Positions 35,890-48,329 of a DNA stretch of 64,000 nt are shown piece by piece. This DNA comes from Trichobilharzia regenti. Taxonomy: Eukaryota > Platyhelminthes > Trematoda > Strigeidida > Schistosomatidae. Position 1 is the stretch's first letter. Every line of letters starts with the position of its first letter. Where the stretch lies: positions 50,096,352-50,160,351 of the forward strand of contig OX235270.1 in assembly GCA_944472135.2 (NCBI GenBank). The letters are read 5' to 3'. The notes under the pieces are model-generated. The model saw only the letters and a list, made by a program, of their open reading frames with translations, ran no database searches and was not told the origin of the DNA. Both the position numbers and the translations under genes were made by a program.

Positions 35890-37187
35890 CATTCATATCT
35901 CATCAAGTATTTACTCATTAACTAGGTAACTAGTATCCCTATTACCGAAAGTCTTGATATCATTTCCAGTTTACTAGAATGAGATAAAACGCTATCACAA
36001 AGATGTCCACTGGACACCAGTGAAATAATTAAGAGCTTAAAATTCTGTCTAGAGAGTAATTCTTTAACACTGAAAGGTAATTTATATGAACAGACAAACT
36101 GTGTTGCCATGGGTTCACCAGCTTCCCCAATAGTCACTGATCTTGCTATGAATGGACTTCAAGATAACATTTTCTAAAGGCTACTCATCCCTAAAATATG
36201 GTAAAGATACTGTGATGATACTTTTGTTGTGCTAAAACGAGATCTACACAATACATTTCTGAAGAAAGTGAACGGTCTATCTCCCAATATCCAGTCTACT
36301 TCGGTAGCATAATCAGACGTCAGTGAACCACCATTTCTGGACTGCCTAGTTAAGAGGAGGGAAAACAGATATTTTAATACATCTATATTCAGGAAACAAA
36401 CCCATCGCAGCAAATATTTGGAATTCAGATCATCACATCCCATCAGCGCAGAGGTATCAGTTGTTTCAAGTCTTTTAGACGAGCACACTCTCTGATAACG
36501 GGTGAGAAGGAAAAAGAAGAAGAAATATCAAACATTGCTGAGGCTCTCAAGAAAAATAACTACCCAATGAAATTCATTAACAAAATCAGCTCTGATATTA
36601 AATATGGTCGAAAACGTATTAAGAAGACATGGGCCTCAACAGTTGTCATTGCATATATTTCAGAAAAGTCAGACGATTCCAGAAGAGTACTCAATAAACA
36701 CAGCATCGGAGTTTTTGTCAAAACATCAGACATACTACAAAGCAACCTTTACCGTGTAAAAGACCAAATCCCTGAGGATTCTCCGTCTAATTGTGTCTAC
36801 AAAATAAAACGCTTGGAATATAATGCGGTACACATCAGAAAAGCATCTTGAGAAATCAAAATCAGGAGAAATGAACATCGTAGAGCATCTGTTCGACCAG
36901 CTGAACTACTAGCGTCTGACATCAGAAGCACTTCATAACAAATGGAAACCAAATTTTCTGAACATGAATGGACTTAAACAGAATTTGACCTGGTTACAAC
37001 ATCCTCTTCCCATGAAATGGCAAAATCAACACGAATGTGGTAAGCAATTTCAGTATGCAAACAGGTGCTGCCTTTATAATTTTATACGCTTATCAAATCC
37101 AACAGTGTACACTTGGTTTTTTCCTCTTTACCAAATGGGTAACTTGGTAAGACAAAGGTTAACGCATGCTGAGGAACGATAGTTAAG
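35890..37187 (+). pseudogene. Penelope-like element relic, distinct family
   Basis: The plus strand keeps PLE RT blocks. SIPITESLDI follows motif A, then LYEQTNCVAMGSPASPIVTDLAM (motif B, about 36085-36155). RYCDDTFVVLKRD (motif C, YCDD for YVDD) is at about 36200-36240, and PPFLDCLVKRREN with FRKQTHRSKYLEF in the thumb. Stops break it. The C-terminal GIY-YIG region (about 36780-37000) is barely recognisable. It is followed by its terminus with a hammerhead relic. Confidence 0.8.
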
Positions 37188-37320
37188 TTGTTATAAGCTG
37201 AGATTTTGTAAACTGTTTTAATAAAACCATGGCAAAGCTATTAGCATTAAATAGCGAAACGTCAGTAAAAACAATATCGTTTTGTTTTTCATTCATTGGG
37301 AAATACAAAAAGCCTTTATT
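37188..37320 (+). repeat. PLE terminus with hammerhead relic
   Basis: Matches 30906-31040. Stem II GCTATT/AATAGC is kept. GAAA is at 37256-37259, ACGT follows, and C17 is at 37263. The CUGANGA box is lost. Its position directly after the PLE relic assigns the solo copy at 30.9 kb to this family. Confidence 0.65.
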
Positions 37321-37638
37321 ACAGTGAATATTACGTACTCTATATCCAAATTTTTTCAAAGTGTTACAAGTAAACTTGGTTTTGACATATATAAGCCATC
37401 AGACTTATTACTGTGCTGTGCAGGTCACATTTGGTCCCTGTTAGGTTGAACAATACGTAAGTATTCAATATCAAGTGATAGTCGATCTAGTTAATAAATC
37501 CCTGGCATTTATCGAAGTGAATGAACCAGATTGCTAGTTTTGAGGTTAGCTGAGGTGCAATCTAAATAAAAGTTCTAATAGGATGACCGTGGCAGAGTTT
37601 ATAATCCTTGATACTCTGTAATTATCACATTATACTAT

Positions 37639-37948
37639 TGTAACAACAGAAGACAAGGGCCAGGCAACAGATCGTTTATTAAGGAAATCAACACATATTT
37701 GTATTTATTTTCATGTACCTATTGCATATTATTATTGTTAGCAGAAAAACACAGTCTTCTGATTTGTTGTTTCTCAAAGAAAGTTAACTTTGCATCTCTT
37801 TGTGACTGTTTCTTGAATGTCAGATCATCTATATGTCCGCCTACCCAAAGCCTTTATTCTTATTTTTTCTCATGATCAATATTGGGGACATAAACCTTGA
37901 CGTAAATTACTGTCCACCAACTTTGACTAACAGCCAGCTCTCACCACA
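37639..37948 (+). mobile_element. Solo LTR, second copy of the Boudicca-like family
   Basis: Same ends as 25604-25933 (TGTAACAACAG and CTCTCACCACA), 310 bp, with middle differences. Flanked by CTAT at 37635-37638 and 37949-37952, the same four bases as the other copy. Confidence 0.75.
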
Positions 37949-37954
37949 CTATGA

Positions 37955-39080
37955 CCTCAACAGAATAAGAAAGTCGAAATCAGTTTATTTTAATCACATA
38001 AGTGGAAGTTAACCTGCTTGTTGACGAATATAGAATACTCCGGAATAAATTGTTTGGTTAGAGCTCACTTAGACAACAAGGTAGGTCAGTGCTTAACAGT
38101 GGTTTTCTTCCATTTTTTAAAAATTTGTTATGATGACTTGTAGGTTTTCATCTTTCCCAAGCTGAAAAACAAATTACTGCCAGTGGCAGTCAAGCCACTG
38201 AGTTAAATACGACAAAGTAGGGGCCGAATACCAATGCATTTATGTCAGCAGTTCTAAAAGAATATCGGCTAAATAGATGTAATTTTCGCTTATTTTTACA
38301 GTCATTCCGACATTCTTCCTAATAAAGGTGATGACTGTTTCTAATCTAAAGCTCTAAACAGAGTTTTCGAAGTGTCAGGATGAAATGTAGAGAATACTAT
38401 CACTCTCATACTCTGAATTATTTGCTTTCATCATTGATCGTTTCTGAGAGATGATTTTGCCGACAAAAGTCCAAACGACTAAATTGTTTACAAAAATTTT
38501 CAGAAACTTTACGCGTTTGTTTCTATGAGCACTGATGCTCTGACTGAAACTTGAACTCGATCGTATCATTTCAATAAGACACAATACCAAACTGACGATT
38601 TAATAATAATAATATTAACCTTTGATGGTTTTAGAACAAATGACTATTTTAATCCATTAGATTTATAGATCACATTTAAGCGTTTAAAACTGCGAGTTCG
38701 GGATTCATATTCAGCCAAGAGTCGATCATCTATTACGAAATAAGTATAGCTTGCTGATAAGATCCATCTGGAACAAAACATTCATCTTAAACCTATTAAA
38801 TAAAATCTAGTCTCATGTCACCTTAATTATCTGTTCTTTGTTTCACTAATTTAATCCTAATGTTTTGATACGTGATCAAATGCAGTTATTTTTTCAGAAG
38901 AAAAAGGAATTTTTGGAAGATACTTGTGTTGAAATTGTCGATGTAAATTAGATACAAAATCTAAAAAAAACTTGCAAAATGTATCACTCATTGTGAGATT
39001 GTGTTTATAAATGAACATAGAAGGTTTCGTTGTGGCCACTGATTCGCGTCATATTTTATCACTATGCCATAGTATTTGTA
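37955..39080. other. No recognisable feature
   Basis: AT-rich DNA with small meaningless ORFs. Confidence 0.4.
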
Positions 39081-39089
39081 GAATATTAT

Positions 39090-39540
39090 TATTTCTTTTA
39101 ATTCCAAGAGGAATGTAGGGCTTCAGCCACGCGTCTCCATTGCCTCTGGTTTTCTGGAAGAGTTTTCACCTGGCTCCAAGTCTGCCCACATGCCTTCATC
39201 TCCTCTTCACATGACCTCCTCCAAGTCACCCTCGCACTGACGACCAACTCGCCGCCCGCCTCCCTTTCGGGTTCCACTCGAGCGACGGCTTGTCTAGTGA
39301 TGTCACTTAATGGTTTCCTCAGAATATGACCAATCCATCTCCATTTCTTCCTGCCTATTTGTTTCATGATCGGTTCCTGCTGGGTTGGTTTGCTCCCAGA
39401 GATCCCTGTTGCTGATCTTTTCTGGCCATCTGATCGTGATTGGTGTTGAACGAATGCAACTGTTAATGAAGGTCTGTAGTTTGTTTGAGATGCTCTGTAT
39501 GACGCGCATTTGTAGAATAACCCGTTTGTAGTCCTTTTAA
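39090..39540 (-). pseudogene. RTE-clade LINE (SR2-like), 3'-end fragment
   Basis: A severely 5'-truncated copy that begins (minus) near 39540. It encodes the LINE's C-terminal tail: KKWRWIGHILRKPLSDITRQ, then VTWRRSCEEEMKACGQTW and VAEALHSS. It closely matches 58190-58590, including the same extra C that breaks the frame at the WEQTN segment. The 200-codon ORF 39098-39700 runs past the element's 5' limit into flanking DNA. Confidence 0.85.
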
Positions 39541-39544
39541 ATTT

Positions 39545-42500
39545 TAATTTAGACTTCTTCCACTTGCACTCTGGGAACTGACATTTGCTTGGAAACAACA
39601 GTAATTTGGATGCATTTAAGGTGTGCTCGTAAATTAGCCGTGTAATTTCAATTTTATGGAGAAAAAAGATTGTCTGTGAAAGACTAATATTGACTAACAT
39701 ATCTTGCTCTCTCGTTTTATCATGGCGTCAGCTTTGGTATGATAAACTTTGATGGAAAAGTTCACGATTAACTTCGTGAAATGCATCACGCACTATATAT
39801 ATACATATATCTTGCATTATCTGATTCCTAAACTTAGAGTTCTTGTGTGATGAAGATAACTGGTTACCACATACTATAATTTTTCCAAAGTGAATGATCA
39901 GGAACTTATCTTACAATATGAGTGGAATGATGCATCTGTACGCAACTTGATCATATCCATCTGGTGGATCATCGACTTAATCTAATGAAAAACATCTGGT
40001 TTTCCTTCCCCTGTCCTAACTTTAACTAATAATACATGTTATATATTTTATTGGTTTCTATTCAAGTAAATTCAAGTAAAAATTATACACTTTTATTTGT
40101 TTCTCTGTTTCGCACTTTCTAACCAAACTATGTTTTATAGATGTACTTTAATAAAAGGTCTCCTCAGGACAATGTTTTGCTTATCATTGCATTATGCCCT
40201 CCCCTACTTCAAATCTTTTCATTCCATTATTTTAATTACACATGAGGAAAAACCTGAAAACAATGGATATGTAAATTAGGAGAAACCATTAGCTAAGATT
40301 ATCACACTAGTAAATGCTTGTCAGTCGAGTAGTATCTCTTATTTTGCGTGTGGAAACGTGCTTCCTAAAAAATTCCTAATTAATTTCACGATATAGTGTA
40401 AACATATTTGTGCACATGGATACAAACAGAAAATATAGTTATAATCCCAGCATTAAAATAAATTACAATATTTTATGTATTCACCTGCATGTTGTTATCA
40501 ATGATAATAGTAATGATAATAATAAGCATTGCGTTTTATTCGGAATAGACACATGTTTATAATATTTTATTCCACTAAAATATTGCATGTACTATTCCAC
40601 ATGTTTCTTTGTATGCACGGTTGAAACTGACTGAGTATATCAGCGTGCATGCTACGGTACACAGTCTTAGCGTGTCTGCTTTATGATGGGCTTTTGATTT
40701 ACGCATATATATATACATATATTTATACAGGCGCTTGTTGTGAATGCATTTTAAAAGTTTTTCTCCAAGCGTGGGTGGTTTTTCTTAAATAAGAGCTTGT
40801 GAATATGAGAAAGCAAAGAATAAAAAATTGAAAAAACTTCTGAAATGCTGAAATTTTATTTATAATGTAACAGAGTGTTTTATTCGTGTAATAAAAGTTC
40901 TTTCTCTTTTCAGTGTAGTCTGTTTCTTGATAACAGAAGAACAATAAGCATGCTTATTTTAAAGATAAATCAGCGATGCATCTTAATGCTTTTCATTGTA
41001 TCTGTAAACAGTACAGAGTTGTGTGTGTGTGTGTGTTTCCTAACTTGTCGAATGAAGTCAGTGATTGCTTATTGCATAATAATAACAACAACAATAACCT
41101 TTTGGTTCACTAATAAATTTCCAAGCACAACATTCATTTATTTTCAGCTAATTTGAGGATTGTAAAAATCACTTGATAATGTGCAAACTAAATGAAATAC
41201 TTTTCCAGCGAGGTCGAAAGAAATAGCTGTAGTTTTCATCTGATTTTTCTTTCTGGTCAAATATACATCCAAATCCATGCAATTTTTATGCTAAACAATA
41301 CAACTGTGCAGAAATACAAGCGGTCTGGCACTCGTGATAAAATAACAAATATTCATTTTCAATCATACTTCAATATATAACTGAAGTTTTCCTTTTTCGA
41401 GGTGGAATTTCCCCACAGTTTTCTTTGGAAATCAAAAATATTCAGATGACAATATGCGATCGATTTGATACCATAAATGATGATCAAGAAAGCAGGCACA
41501 GATGCACGACTCCATAAACTAATGATGTCTGACTGAATGGCCAGCAAGAACTCCTGTCTGATGTAAGTCTTGACAAACTACTCACATCAGTCATTCAGTA
41601 GTGTATACCGCCATGCTTCAATATTTATTAGAGAATAATTCATCAGCAGGCTAGATAACTTCATCAGCAATCAATTTTATCATACAAAAATTATCATTTT
41701 TCAAGAACAGTATGTAGGGTTAGAGATGCTAACATTGTTCAAAATAAGAAATGTTATTTTAATTCATAATTATCTAGTGAAAAATAAGAACTTTCTGGTA
41801 CAGGCCACTTATCTGATGGATGCCTTCAAGTAATAACAACCATATGACCTCCATTTATTCTCCTATTTTTCATCCTTCGTGTGCTATTTCTAAGGTTCAA
41901 GAATTCAAAGACAGTCAATATTTTCCTTTCTGATTTCATTATGTATCTGAATTACTGTGGCACTGTTTTTAGGAAAAGCTGGAATTGCATTCTCTAAAAT
42001 TTATGATATGTGATACTTATTGATGTACTTGGAATGTGAACAGCTAGACTCCTGTAGGTCATGTAATAAATTTAGTTAATACTTACCTTTCAATGAAATG
42101 AAATCAGAAAAAGAAAAGAAAACTTGTGAATTTCTAAAACCGAATGTTAATTAGTATGTGCTACAATCTTATTTCGCTTTTGAGAGATTTAAGCCAATCT
42201 AGCCATCCTTATCATAAGCAAAATGTACTAGGCAGCTGCTTAGTGTGCAAGGATATTTTATTCAGTACAATTTAATCATGTTGGCAAAAAATATAAATAT
42301 TTTCATGAACATTCATCAGTAAAATCCTTCCTGAATGGTCCATAATCCGCCTGTCACAATGCTAGTAATTAAAGTTGTGAGTCTTCAACGCAAATCATTT
42401 TCATCTCTAATCTATTTTAATTCCTTCATTGAGACAGTGAGTATGCCAATAACATTTTATTAGTTTACAGGATTTGAATAAATCCCATAATGAAGAGAAA

Positions 42501-44430
42501 ATTCAATCGCAGTGGTGCATTTAGTCCAAATCAGCAAAATCATTATGATGAATTTAATGTTCATTTAAAATACATTAGACCACTGCAACATAAATTACCT
42601 TCATTATTTTGTTCGATTATCTGATGCAAGCAACAGATATCCTGGAGTTAACTTTTAGGATGCATATAATTCCTGAAGTAGTATAAGGTATTTGAAGTAA
42701 ATAGGAAAGAAATAGTTAGATTTTATAAGATAGCTTAAATCTGCTATACTGGTTTTTAAAATTATTACAAGAATTTAGATTGTTTCAGAATTCAAACTTT
42801 TGGCATCGACATCATGATTAAGGTTTCCTTATTCACCTTCTAGGTTGGTTCACTTGTAATTTGAAGCCAGTTTCAAGGAAACCCGGCTGTATGTCAGATT
42901 TTTGTTTTAACTTCGTTTAGATGGACATTCTAGTGATTCACTTTCATTTTAACGGACATTTGATAGTGTTCAGAATAACACATATAGGCACAAGTGTCAT
43001 ACAGAAATCTGTATATAGTATGCGGGAATAGCCCTTCAGAATTCTGTAACCCAGAGATAACGAAAATAGTTAGAAGTCAAGGTTTCTTCATAAGTTACGA
43101 TATTCTGCAGAAGATTAAATTTATCTTCGTAATCAGAATCAGTCTATTTTACCAGCGATTAAGGGCTGATAAAACAGTCTTTAGGTTTTCTGAATTACAT
43201 GGTATTACCTTTTTTCAAAACGAATGTCATTAACACTTTATTTACTCTATCAGGTGAGGTGATAAATGCAAGAGATTATGAAGGAACCACACCACCTGAT
43301 TGAAGTTCCTTAAATCAGTAATAAAGAGGAAGTATTTTGATTTATTCTTGGGTAAAATATGCCTCTGTTTTGCTCCTTAATATATGCAAATTTATTCATC
43401 ACGCTAATGTGATATCATTTCACATATGTGTTTATATAACAATAAGTAAGGTATTGTGTTTAAACGTATTATGATTTCTGGTTCTCCTTGGTGTTCCTAG
43501 TTATTATTATATAGAAATAATTATTTTTGCTGACAATATTTCAGTTATTTTGGACTAAATCCGAAGCTTTTTTATTTTAAAATATTTACATTGATTAGTT
43601 ATTGTTAAAAATTAGTCAATGGAGATAAATGTCCCAATAAGCAGATTGTTCTGCATTCAACCTGTGTTTACAATGTTGAAAGTCGTGATGCCCAGCAAGC
43701 TCTGTATTTGTTCCTGTAAACGTCACTAAAAACTGGCAAAGACGGAGCATTTCATTTTTTTTAAACTTTACCCACTAGAAATCAACAGTACATCCTAAAA
43801 ATCCCTCAGGAAATATCATTCAGCATAACTATTCTATTTTTCTTTAATTGATGAAATTTGAAGCTGTATGAAATACGTCATATACACACAATGAAATCCT
43901 GATTGACAGAGATCAAATTTGAAGAATCACCCAATTTCGAGTTTTATTTGTGAATTACCAATAAATAAAAATGATATATGATTCAAGTAATTTCATATTT
44001 TGATGTGGAAGACAAACTACGTTCTGTTTTTTTATCTTCTTCTTCAACCCAGAAATAGACTTTATCAGTTGATTCCGTTTTTCGTTGTAAATTAACTTTT
44101 TGATCAAACTGGCCAGGTTATATAGATGAAAAAGTGAATAAAATAAAACAGGGAATTAATTATTTTTTTTTAGTATTTTTCAATTCACTATGATATTCTA
44201 TACATTTCCATGCATCAATAAAAGGCTGGATTGTCGACACGCCCTACCACAAGATAATCAAAAATCAATAAACTAATTTCCTACTGGTTACATATTTTAA
44301 CAATAATTATACAAAATATGAAGAATATTTCTTAAGCACGCATTTGTTACATAACTGAGATAAAAATTCTCGGAATTATGACCTTCATCGCGATTTGGAG
44401 TTAATGAACGAAATATTCCCATATTGAGTC
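39545..44430. other. Long featureless AT-rich stretch
   Basis: Nearly 5 kb with no gene or mobile element I can name. It contains short TA, GT (about 41022-41036) and AAT simple repeats. ORFs of 60-93 codons are scattered on both strands without motifs. It may be intergenic or a long intron. Confidence 0.45.
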
Positions 44431-44436
44431 ATAAGA

Positions 44437-44892
44437 AGAAGACACAAACAGTGAAGAAAATTTTCTTTTCGACGATTCATTTCCATGAGCTGTACAATCG
44501 TAATTATAATTAACACAGAAATTTTTCGACCAATCAGATACTGGTAAACTTTGTCCTTGAAAATTCTACTACATAATGTGAGGTGTAAGAATGGATGACT
44601 AATTGTGTGTTAGAAAGGAGACAGAAGTTGGCATGACCTAATAAGTGTGAGATATGACTGATCAATAAAGCTAGTGTAGAATGGACAGTAACTAGTGGAA
44701 AGGCTATAAAGCAGTTTTGTATAAGATCTGTGTGAAAAACCAATGTTATTGATAAATAGTAATAGAGTGGTAATAAAATGTGGATGGGGGGAATAGTAGT
44801 AGTAATAAAAGTATTAAGAACAGTAATAATAATAATAAAAATAATAGTGGACTTACATATCAAAAGAGTGGAGCAAAATTATAGTAAGAAAT
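44437..44892 (-). repeat. PLE 3' untranslated and terminal region
   Basis: The same sequence, with indels, lies at 62060-62520 downstream of the related PLE copy. It defines the 3' end of that family. Confidence 0.65.
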
Positions 44893-45117
44893 TTACTCTG
44901 ACCACGGGTCTGGTTTAAGGTCCTGAATAGCTAATGCCTCAGCTATGTACAGATGTCGTATCCGGAGTCCTTTTGTACAATAGTGAGGGACTCTGTGCTC
45001 CACTGTGAAGCATTCATGTGGGGGTGCTCGATGTCCGGAGATGACAAGGTGTTCGAGGATTGAGCTGTTGCTATTCTTTTTTTCTCTTCTGGCTAACCAA
45101 GCTGGGCAGTGTTCCAT
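44893..45117 (-). pseudogene. PLE C-terminal fragment
   Basis: A 74-codon ORF, CPAWLARREKKNSNSSILEHLVISGH then LRIRHLYIAEALAIQDLKPD, matches the C-terminal end of PLE proteins. It is closest to the copy at 62587-62784 (GGEKKNSSSSILEHFVVSGH). It is cut at about 45117, where another PLE's terminal repeat region begins. Confidence 0.8.
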
Positions 45118-45249
45118 GAAATTTTAAAATTAAAGATACTCATCACTTACTTTAAGGTTAATTTAAAAAAACAGATTGAGTGAAGAAATATATTCCGTTT
45201 CAATTAGTTTCTTATCATCCGCTCTACACTAATAAATAGTTATTTACAT

Positions 45250-45545
45250 AAAGACTTTAGAACAAGACATATAAGCGAACAATATTGTTTTCAATTAGAT
45301 CTTCTTCAGGCTTTACTCTAATTTACATAGACTTATATATATAAAATTTTAACCAATGACGGTGATTTAGTGGATCAAATAATAATAGTAATCATAATAA
45401 TAATAATAATAATAATAATAATGTGGTAAATGTTTTGAACGAAGTTAATAACGATGATTATAATAATAACAAAATATTGTTAATAAGGCTTATATAGGTG
45501 ATAAGAATAACAAAGTTAGTATATGCATATATGTAGACAATTCAA
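45250..45545 (-). repeat. Terminal repeat of the 45.7-kb PLE, with hammerhead-like motif
   Basis: Inverse copy of 28698-28990. On minus, CUGAAGA is complementary to 45303-45309 and GAAA to 45289-45292, followed by palindromic ACAAUAUUGU. Stem II is only about 3 bp (GAU/AUU), so this is a weak hammerhead. An AAT simple repeat spans about 45380-45423. Confidence 0.65.
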
Positions 45546-45659
45546 TAAATAAATAAATTAGGTCAAATCAAATGGAACGATAATCAGAGTTTAAATAAAT
45601 ATCATAAAAGTACGAAGGAGAGGGATGATAAGAAAGGGTGGGAGGGTTTTGAATAGAAT

Positions 45660-47588
45660 TCACCTAGGCCAAGGGAGAGACAAAGGTAGAACAAATTTCT
45701 TTTGTATACAAAGACTAGGATTGTTCTCTCGAATTCCCATAGCTTCGGCTAAGTGTAAAAGACGGGTTCTGATTCCGTTCGAAAGACTTGATGGAATGCG
45801 GTAAATAACTTTGAAAGCACTATTTTTGTCCACTTGGTGACCACTATCAATCAAATGAGCCAAAATAGAACTTCGTATGGACTTTATTTGACCTTTTCCG
45901 AACCATGAAGGAAGATGCTCATTAATGCGTTTGTTAAGCTGTCTAGTTGTTCGGCCTATATAGCTTTCTCCACAGGAGCAACTAAATTTATAGATACACA
46001 TGGAAGTGGCACAACTAGGTAACTTATCTTTCACTTGAGCAATCAAAATTGGCCGGCTGGAAAATGACAAACAGAGGGTGGCGGCAGTATAAGTCCGTTT
46101 TATCGCTCTCGATAATCTCTGATGTAAGACTTCACTAGCCACGTCCCCATTAAATTGCAGTTTGATGAACAGTTGTTTCTTTTTAACTGTTATCGGTTTC
46201 TCTTTATTGTACTTCGCATTCATGTGTCTCCTGACAAATCTACTAGGATAACCCATTTGGACTAACGTATTTTGGATGTATCCTAGCTCATTCTCTAGAG
46301 AGTCATCTGTACAGATGCGTCTTGCTCTATTCGTCAGGCATCTGACCAAATTGATTTTGTAACGGATTGGTACATAACTGAGGAAATGTGTATATTGTCC
46401 TACAGATGTAGGTTTTCTATAGACATCTCTCTTTAGTGAACCATCCTCTCTTCTGCTCAATTGGACGTCAAGAAAATGTAGTCCACCATCATATTCTTCT
46501 TCACAAGTGAAGATAAGCGATGGATGTGCATCGTTAAACTTTTTTAACATTTCATTCTTGTCAGCTTTCACATCAAGAATAATAAAGGTATCATCAACAT
46601 AACGAAAATAAGAATCAGCTTTTTCTATTACTTTTTTCAATGGACCATTTTCAATCTTGGCAAGAAAGAAATCTGCTAAAATTGGCCCCAACGGAGAACC
46701 CATGGCAATACCGTCGATTTGCCTGTAGTAAAGGTTGTTAAATATGAAATGTACATTCATAGTACATCTTAAAAGCAACTCTTTCAGACTACTAACCGGT
46801 ATTCCGATGTCGATCTGTTTTTCTAGTATCTGTTGGCATATGAATTCCACAGTCTCCATAAGTGGTACATTGGTAAACAGTGATGCTACATCGAGGGAAA
46901 GCATTTGCTTTCCATTTACATTAATATCATCCACGTTAGCAATAAATTCAAAAACATCTTTAACACTATGATTTACTACCATCTTGTGTAATGGTTGGAG
47001 GAGTTCACCTAGCCACTTTGCCACTCCATGGTAGGTAGAGTTTGACATATCCAGGACTGGACGAAGAGGAAGTCCTGGTTTATGTATTTTGGGCAGACCG
47101 TACAGACGTGAAGTATTACTTCCAGTAGGTTTAAGACGGTTATAGGCTGCCTCTGAGATTATTCCGCTTTTTCTCAGTTCCTTAAGCGTGTTGGTTAACT
47201 GCTTTTCAGCCTTTCCGTCCAGATCTATTGGGTTAATAAGGTTTTGGAACTTCGTTTCATCATTTAGAAGCGAATTCATTTTGTCTACATAATCACACTT
47301 ATTCATCAATACTACTCCGTCTCCTTTATCAGGTCTACTGATTATAATGCTTTCATCGTTCCTTAACTTTCTTAGGGCTTCTCGATGCTGTTTAGTCAGT
47401 AAACTCTTACTAGAATGACTATTGTTTTTATACTGTTGACAGCTGTCGACTAGTGTTGTTTTGAACCTAGCGACTTCATCGTCTGATGTTGGGGTTAAAT
47501 CTTTCGTTTGTAGGAGGAAGTTTTCAAACTGGATGTTGGTATCGAGTTGGTTGACCTTATATCCTTGGTCACAAAATCTAGGACCCAA
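45660..47588 (-). CDS. Penelope-like reverse transcriptase with GIY-YIG endonuclease
   Basis: A 642-codon ORF holding the whole catalytic part of a PLE protein, which reverse-transcribes its own RNA at a nicked target. RT blocks run in order: SRPDKGDGVVLM, RLYGLPKIHK, LSLDVASLFTNVPL (about residue 233), GIAMGSPLGPILADFF, FRYVDDTFII (about 328-337) and HFLDVQLSRREDGS. After a basic linker comes GIY-YIG at about 525-610 (CIYKFSCSCGESYIGRTTRQL, INEHLPSWF). All catalytic residues I can identify are kept. The first Met is not the true start: the protein begins upstream (47621-48050) in another frame. This is a young-looking copy with one evident frameshift. Confidence 0.88.
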   Translation of the reverse strand: MGPRFCDQGYKVNQLDTNIQFENFLLQTKDLTPTSDDEVARFKTTLVDSCQQYKNNSHSSKSLLTKQHREALRKLRNDESIIISRPDKGDGVVLMNKCDYVDKMNSLLNDETKFQNLINPIDLDGKAEKQLTNTLKELRKSGIISEAAYNRLKPTGSNTSRLYGLPKIHKPGLPLRPVLDMSNSTYHGVAKWLGELLQPLHKMVVNHSVKDVFEFIANVDDINVNGKQMLSLDVASLFTNVPLMETVEFICQQILEKQIDIGIPVSSLKELLLRCTMNVHFIFNNLYYRQIDGIAMGSPLGPILADFFLAKIENGPLKKVIEKADSYFRYVDDTFIILDVKADKNEMLKKFNDAHPSLIFTCEEEYDGGLHFLDVQLSRREDGSLKRDVYRKPTSVGQYTHFLSYVPIRYKINLVRCLTNRARRICTDDSLENELGYIQNTLVQMGYPSRFVRRHMNAKYNKEKPITVKKKQLFIKLQFNGDVASEVLHQRLSRAIKRTYTAATLCLSFSSRPILIAQVKDKLPSCATSMCIYKFSCSCGESYIGRTTRQLNKRINEHLPSWFGKGQIKSIRSSILAHLIDSGHQVDKNSAFKVIYRIPSSLSNGIRTRLLHLAEAMGIRENNPSLCIQKKFVLPLSLPWPR

Positions 47589-47599
47589 TGATAATGCTT

Positions 47600-48050
47600 C
47601 TAACTGTAATTTATCTAGTGTTACACTTGAAAAATTATGGACATACCGATACGGGTCTGAAGGGAATGAAGGGAATCCTTTTCAGGATTTTGACTGTCTA
47701 ATGATTTGACAAGTTTCGTTCTCCTTTTCTCTGCTCTGTTTTGACTAACACTGTCGACATACTCAATGAAATCAAATAATAAATCCTGAGGAAGTTCATC
47801 GACTGCAAATTTCTTCTGTGATAAATTTCTTTCTATATCCGAAATGTACATTTTTAAAGAGTCCAATTGGTTAAGTGCATAACGTTTCAGTGATCGGGAA
47901 TTTGGATAAACTTTATTACGACGAAGAGATTTCCAGTAAATTTTAGGATATCGATTATTATTTAAACAGTCATTTATAAAATCTAAACAAGTTTTCGCTT
48001 CTGTGAGTCTGGCATTATACTTCAAGTACTCATTGAGTGCCTTTAATGCA
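47600..48050 (-). pseudogene. N-terminal part of the same PLE protein, frameshifted
   Basis: A 134-codon ORF (LTEAKTCLDFINDCLNN, LFDFIEYVDSVSQNRAEKR) is the N-terminal domain that precedes RT in PLEs. Near 47665 its frame is lost: it runs on as TRIGMSII and stops at 47621. The other frame gives RYVHNFSSVTLDKLQLE and leads without a stop into the 642-codon ORF. A single-base indel explains the break. Confidence 0.75.
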
Positions 48051-48329
48051 CTTTAACAATGACAAACTGTCCTGTTCCGCCTATTCCATGTGTATTTACC
48101 AGTGCTCATGCACAGCTAGTGATCGTACGATCAGGTAAGTTCACCGTCGAATTTCTGATTACCTCCATCTTCGTTTTGTCAAGATCAAAATATAGCTATG
48201 CGCAGCTCAATACTAGCTCATCTCGTCAATGATAGATAACAAGTCGATTCGTATATCGTATATCACCCAGCCTCTTACATGGTCAACAACTACGACGTTT
48301 ACATACAGCAGAGGCAATCAGATTTCATC

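Noticed and set aside
44534..44863. 109-codon minus-strand ORF rich in Ile/Thr/Leu
   Set aside because: It lies in the PLE 3' untranslated region; the related copy at 62227-62481 reads differently, so it is not conserved coding.
46735..46971. Plus-strand ORFs opposite the PLE proteins (46735-46971, 47461-47709, 49659-49990)
   Set aside because: Antisense of conserved RT or GIY-YIG coding sequence.
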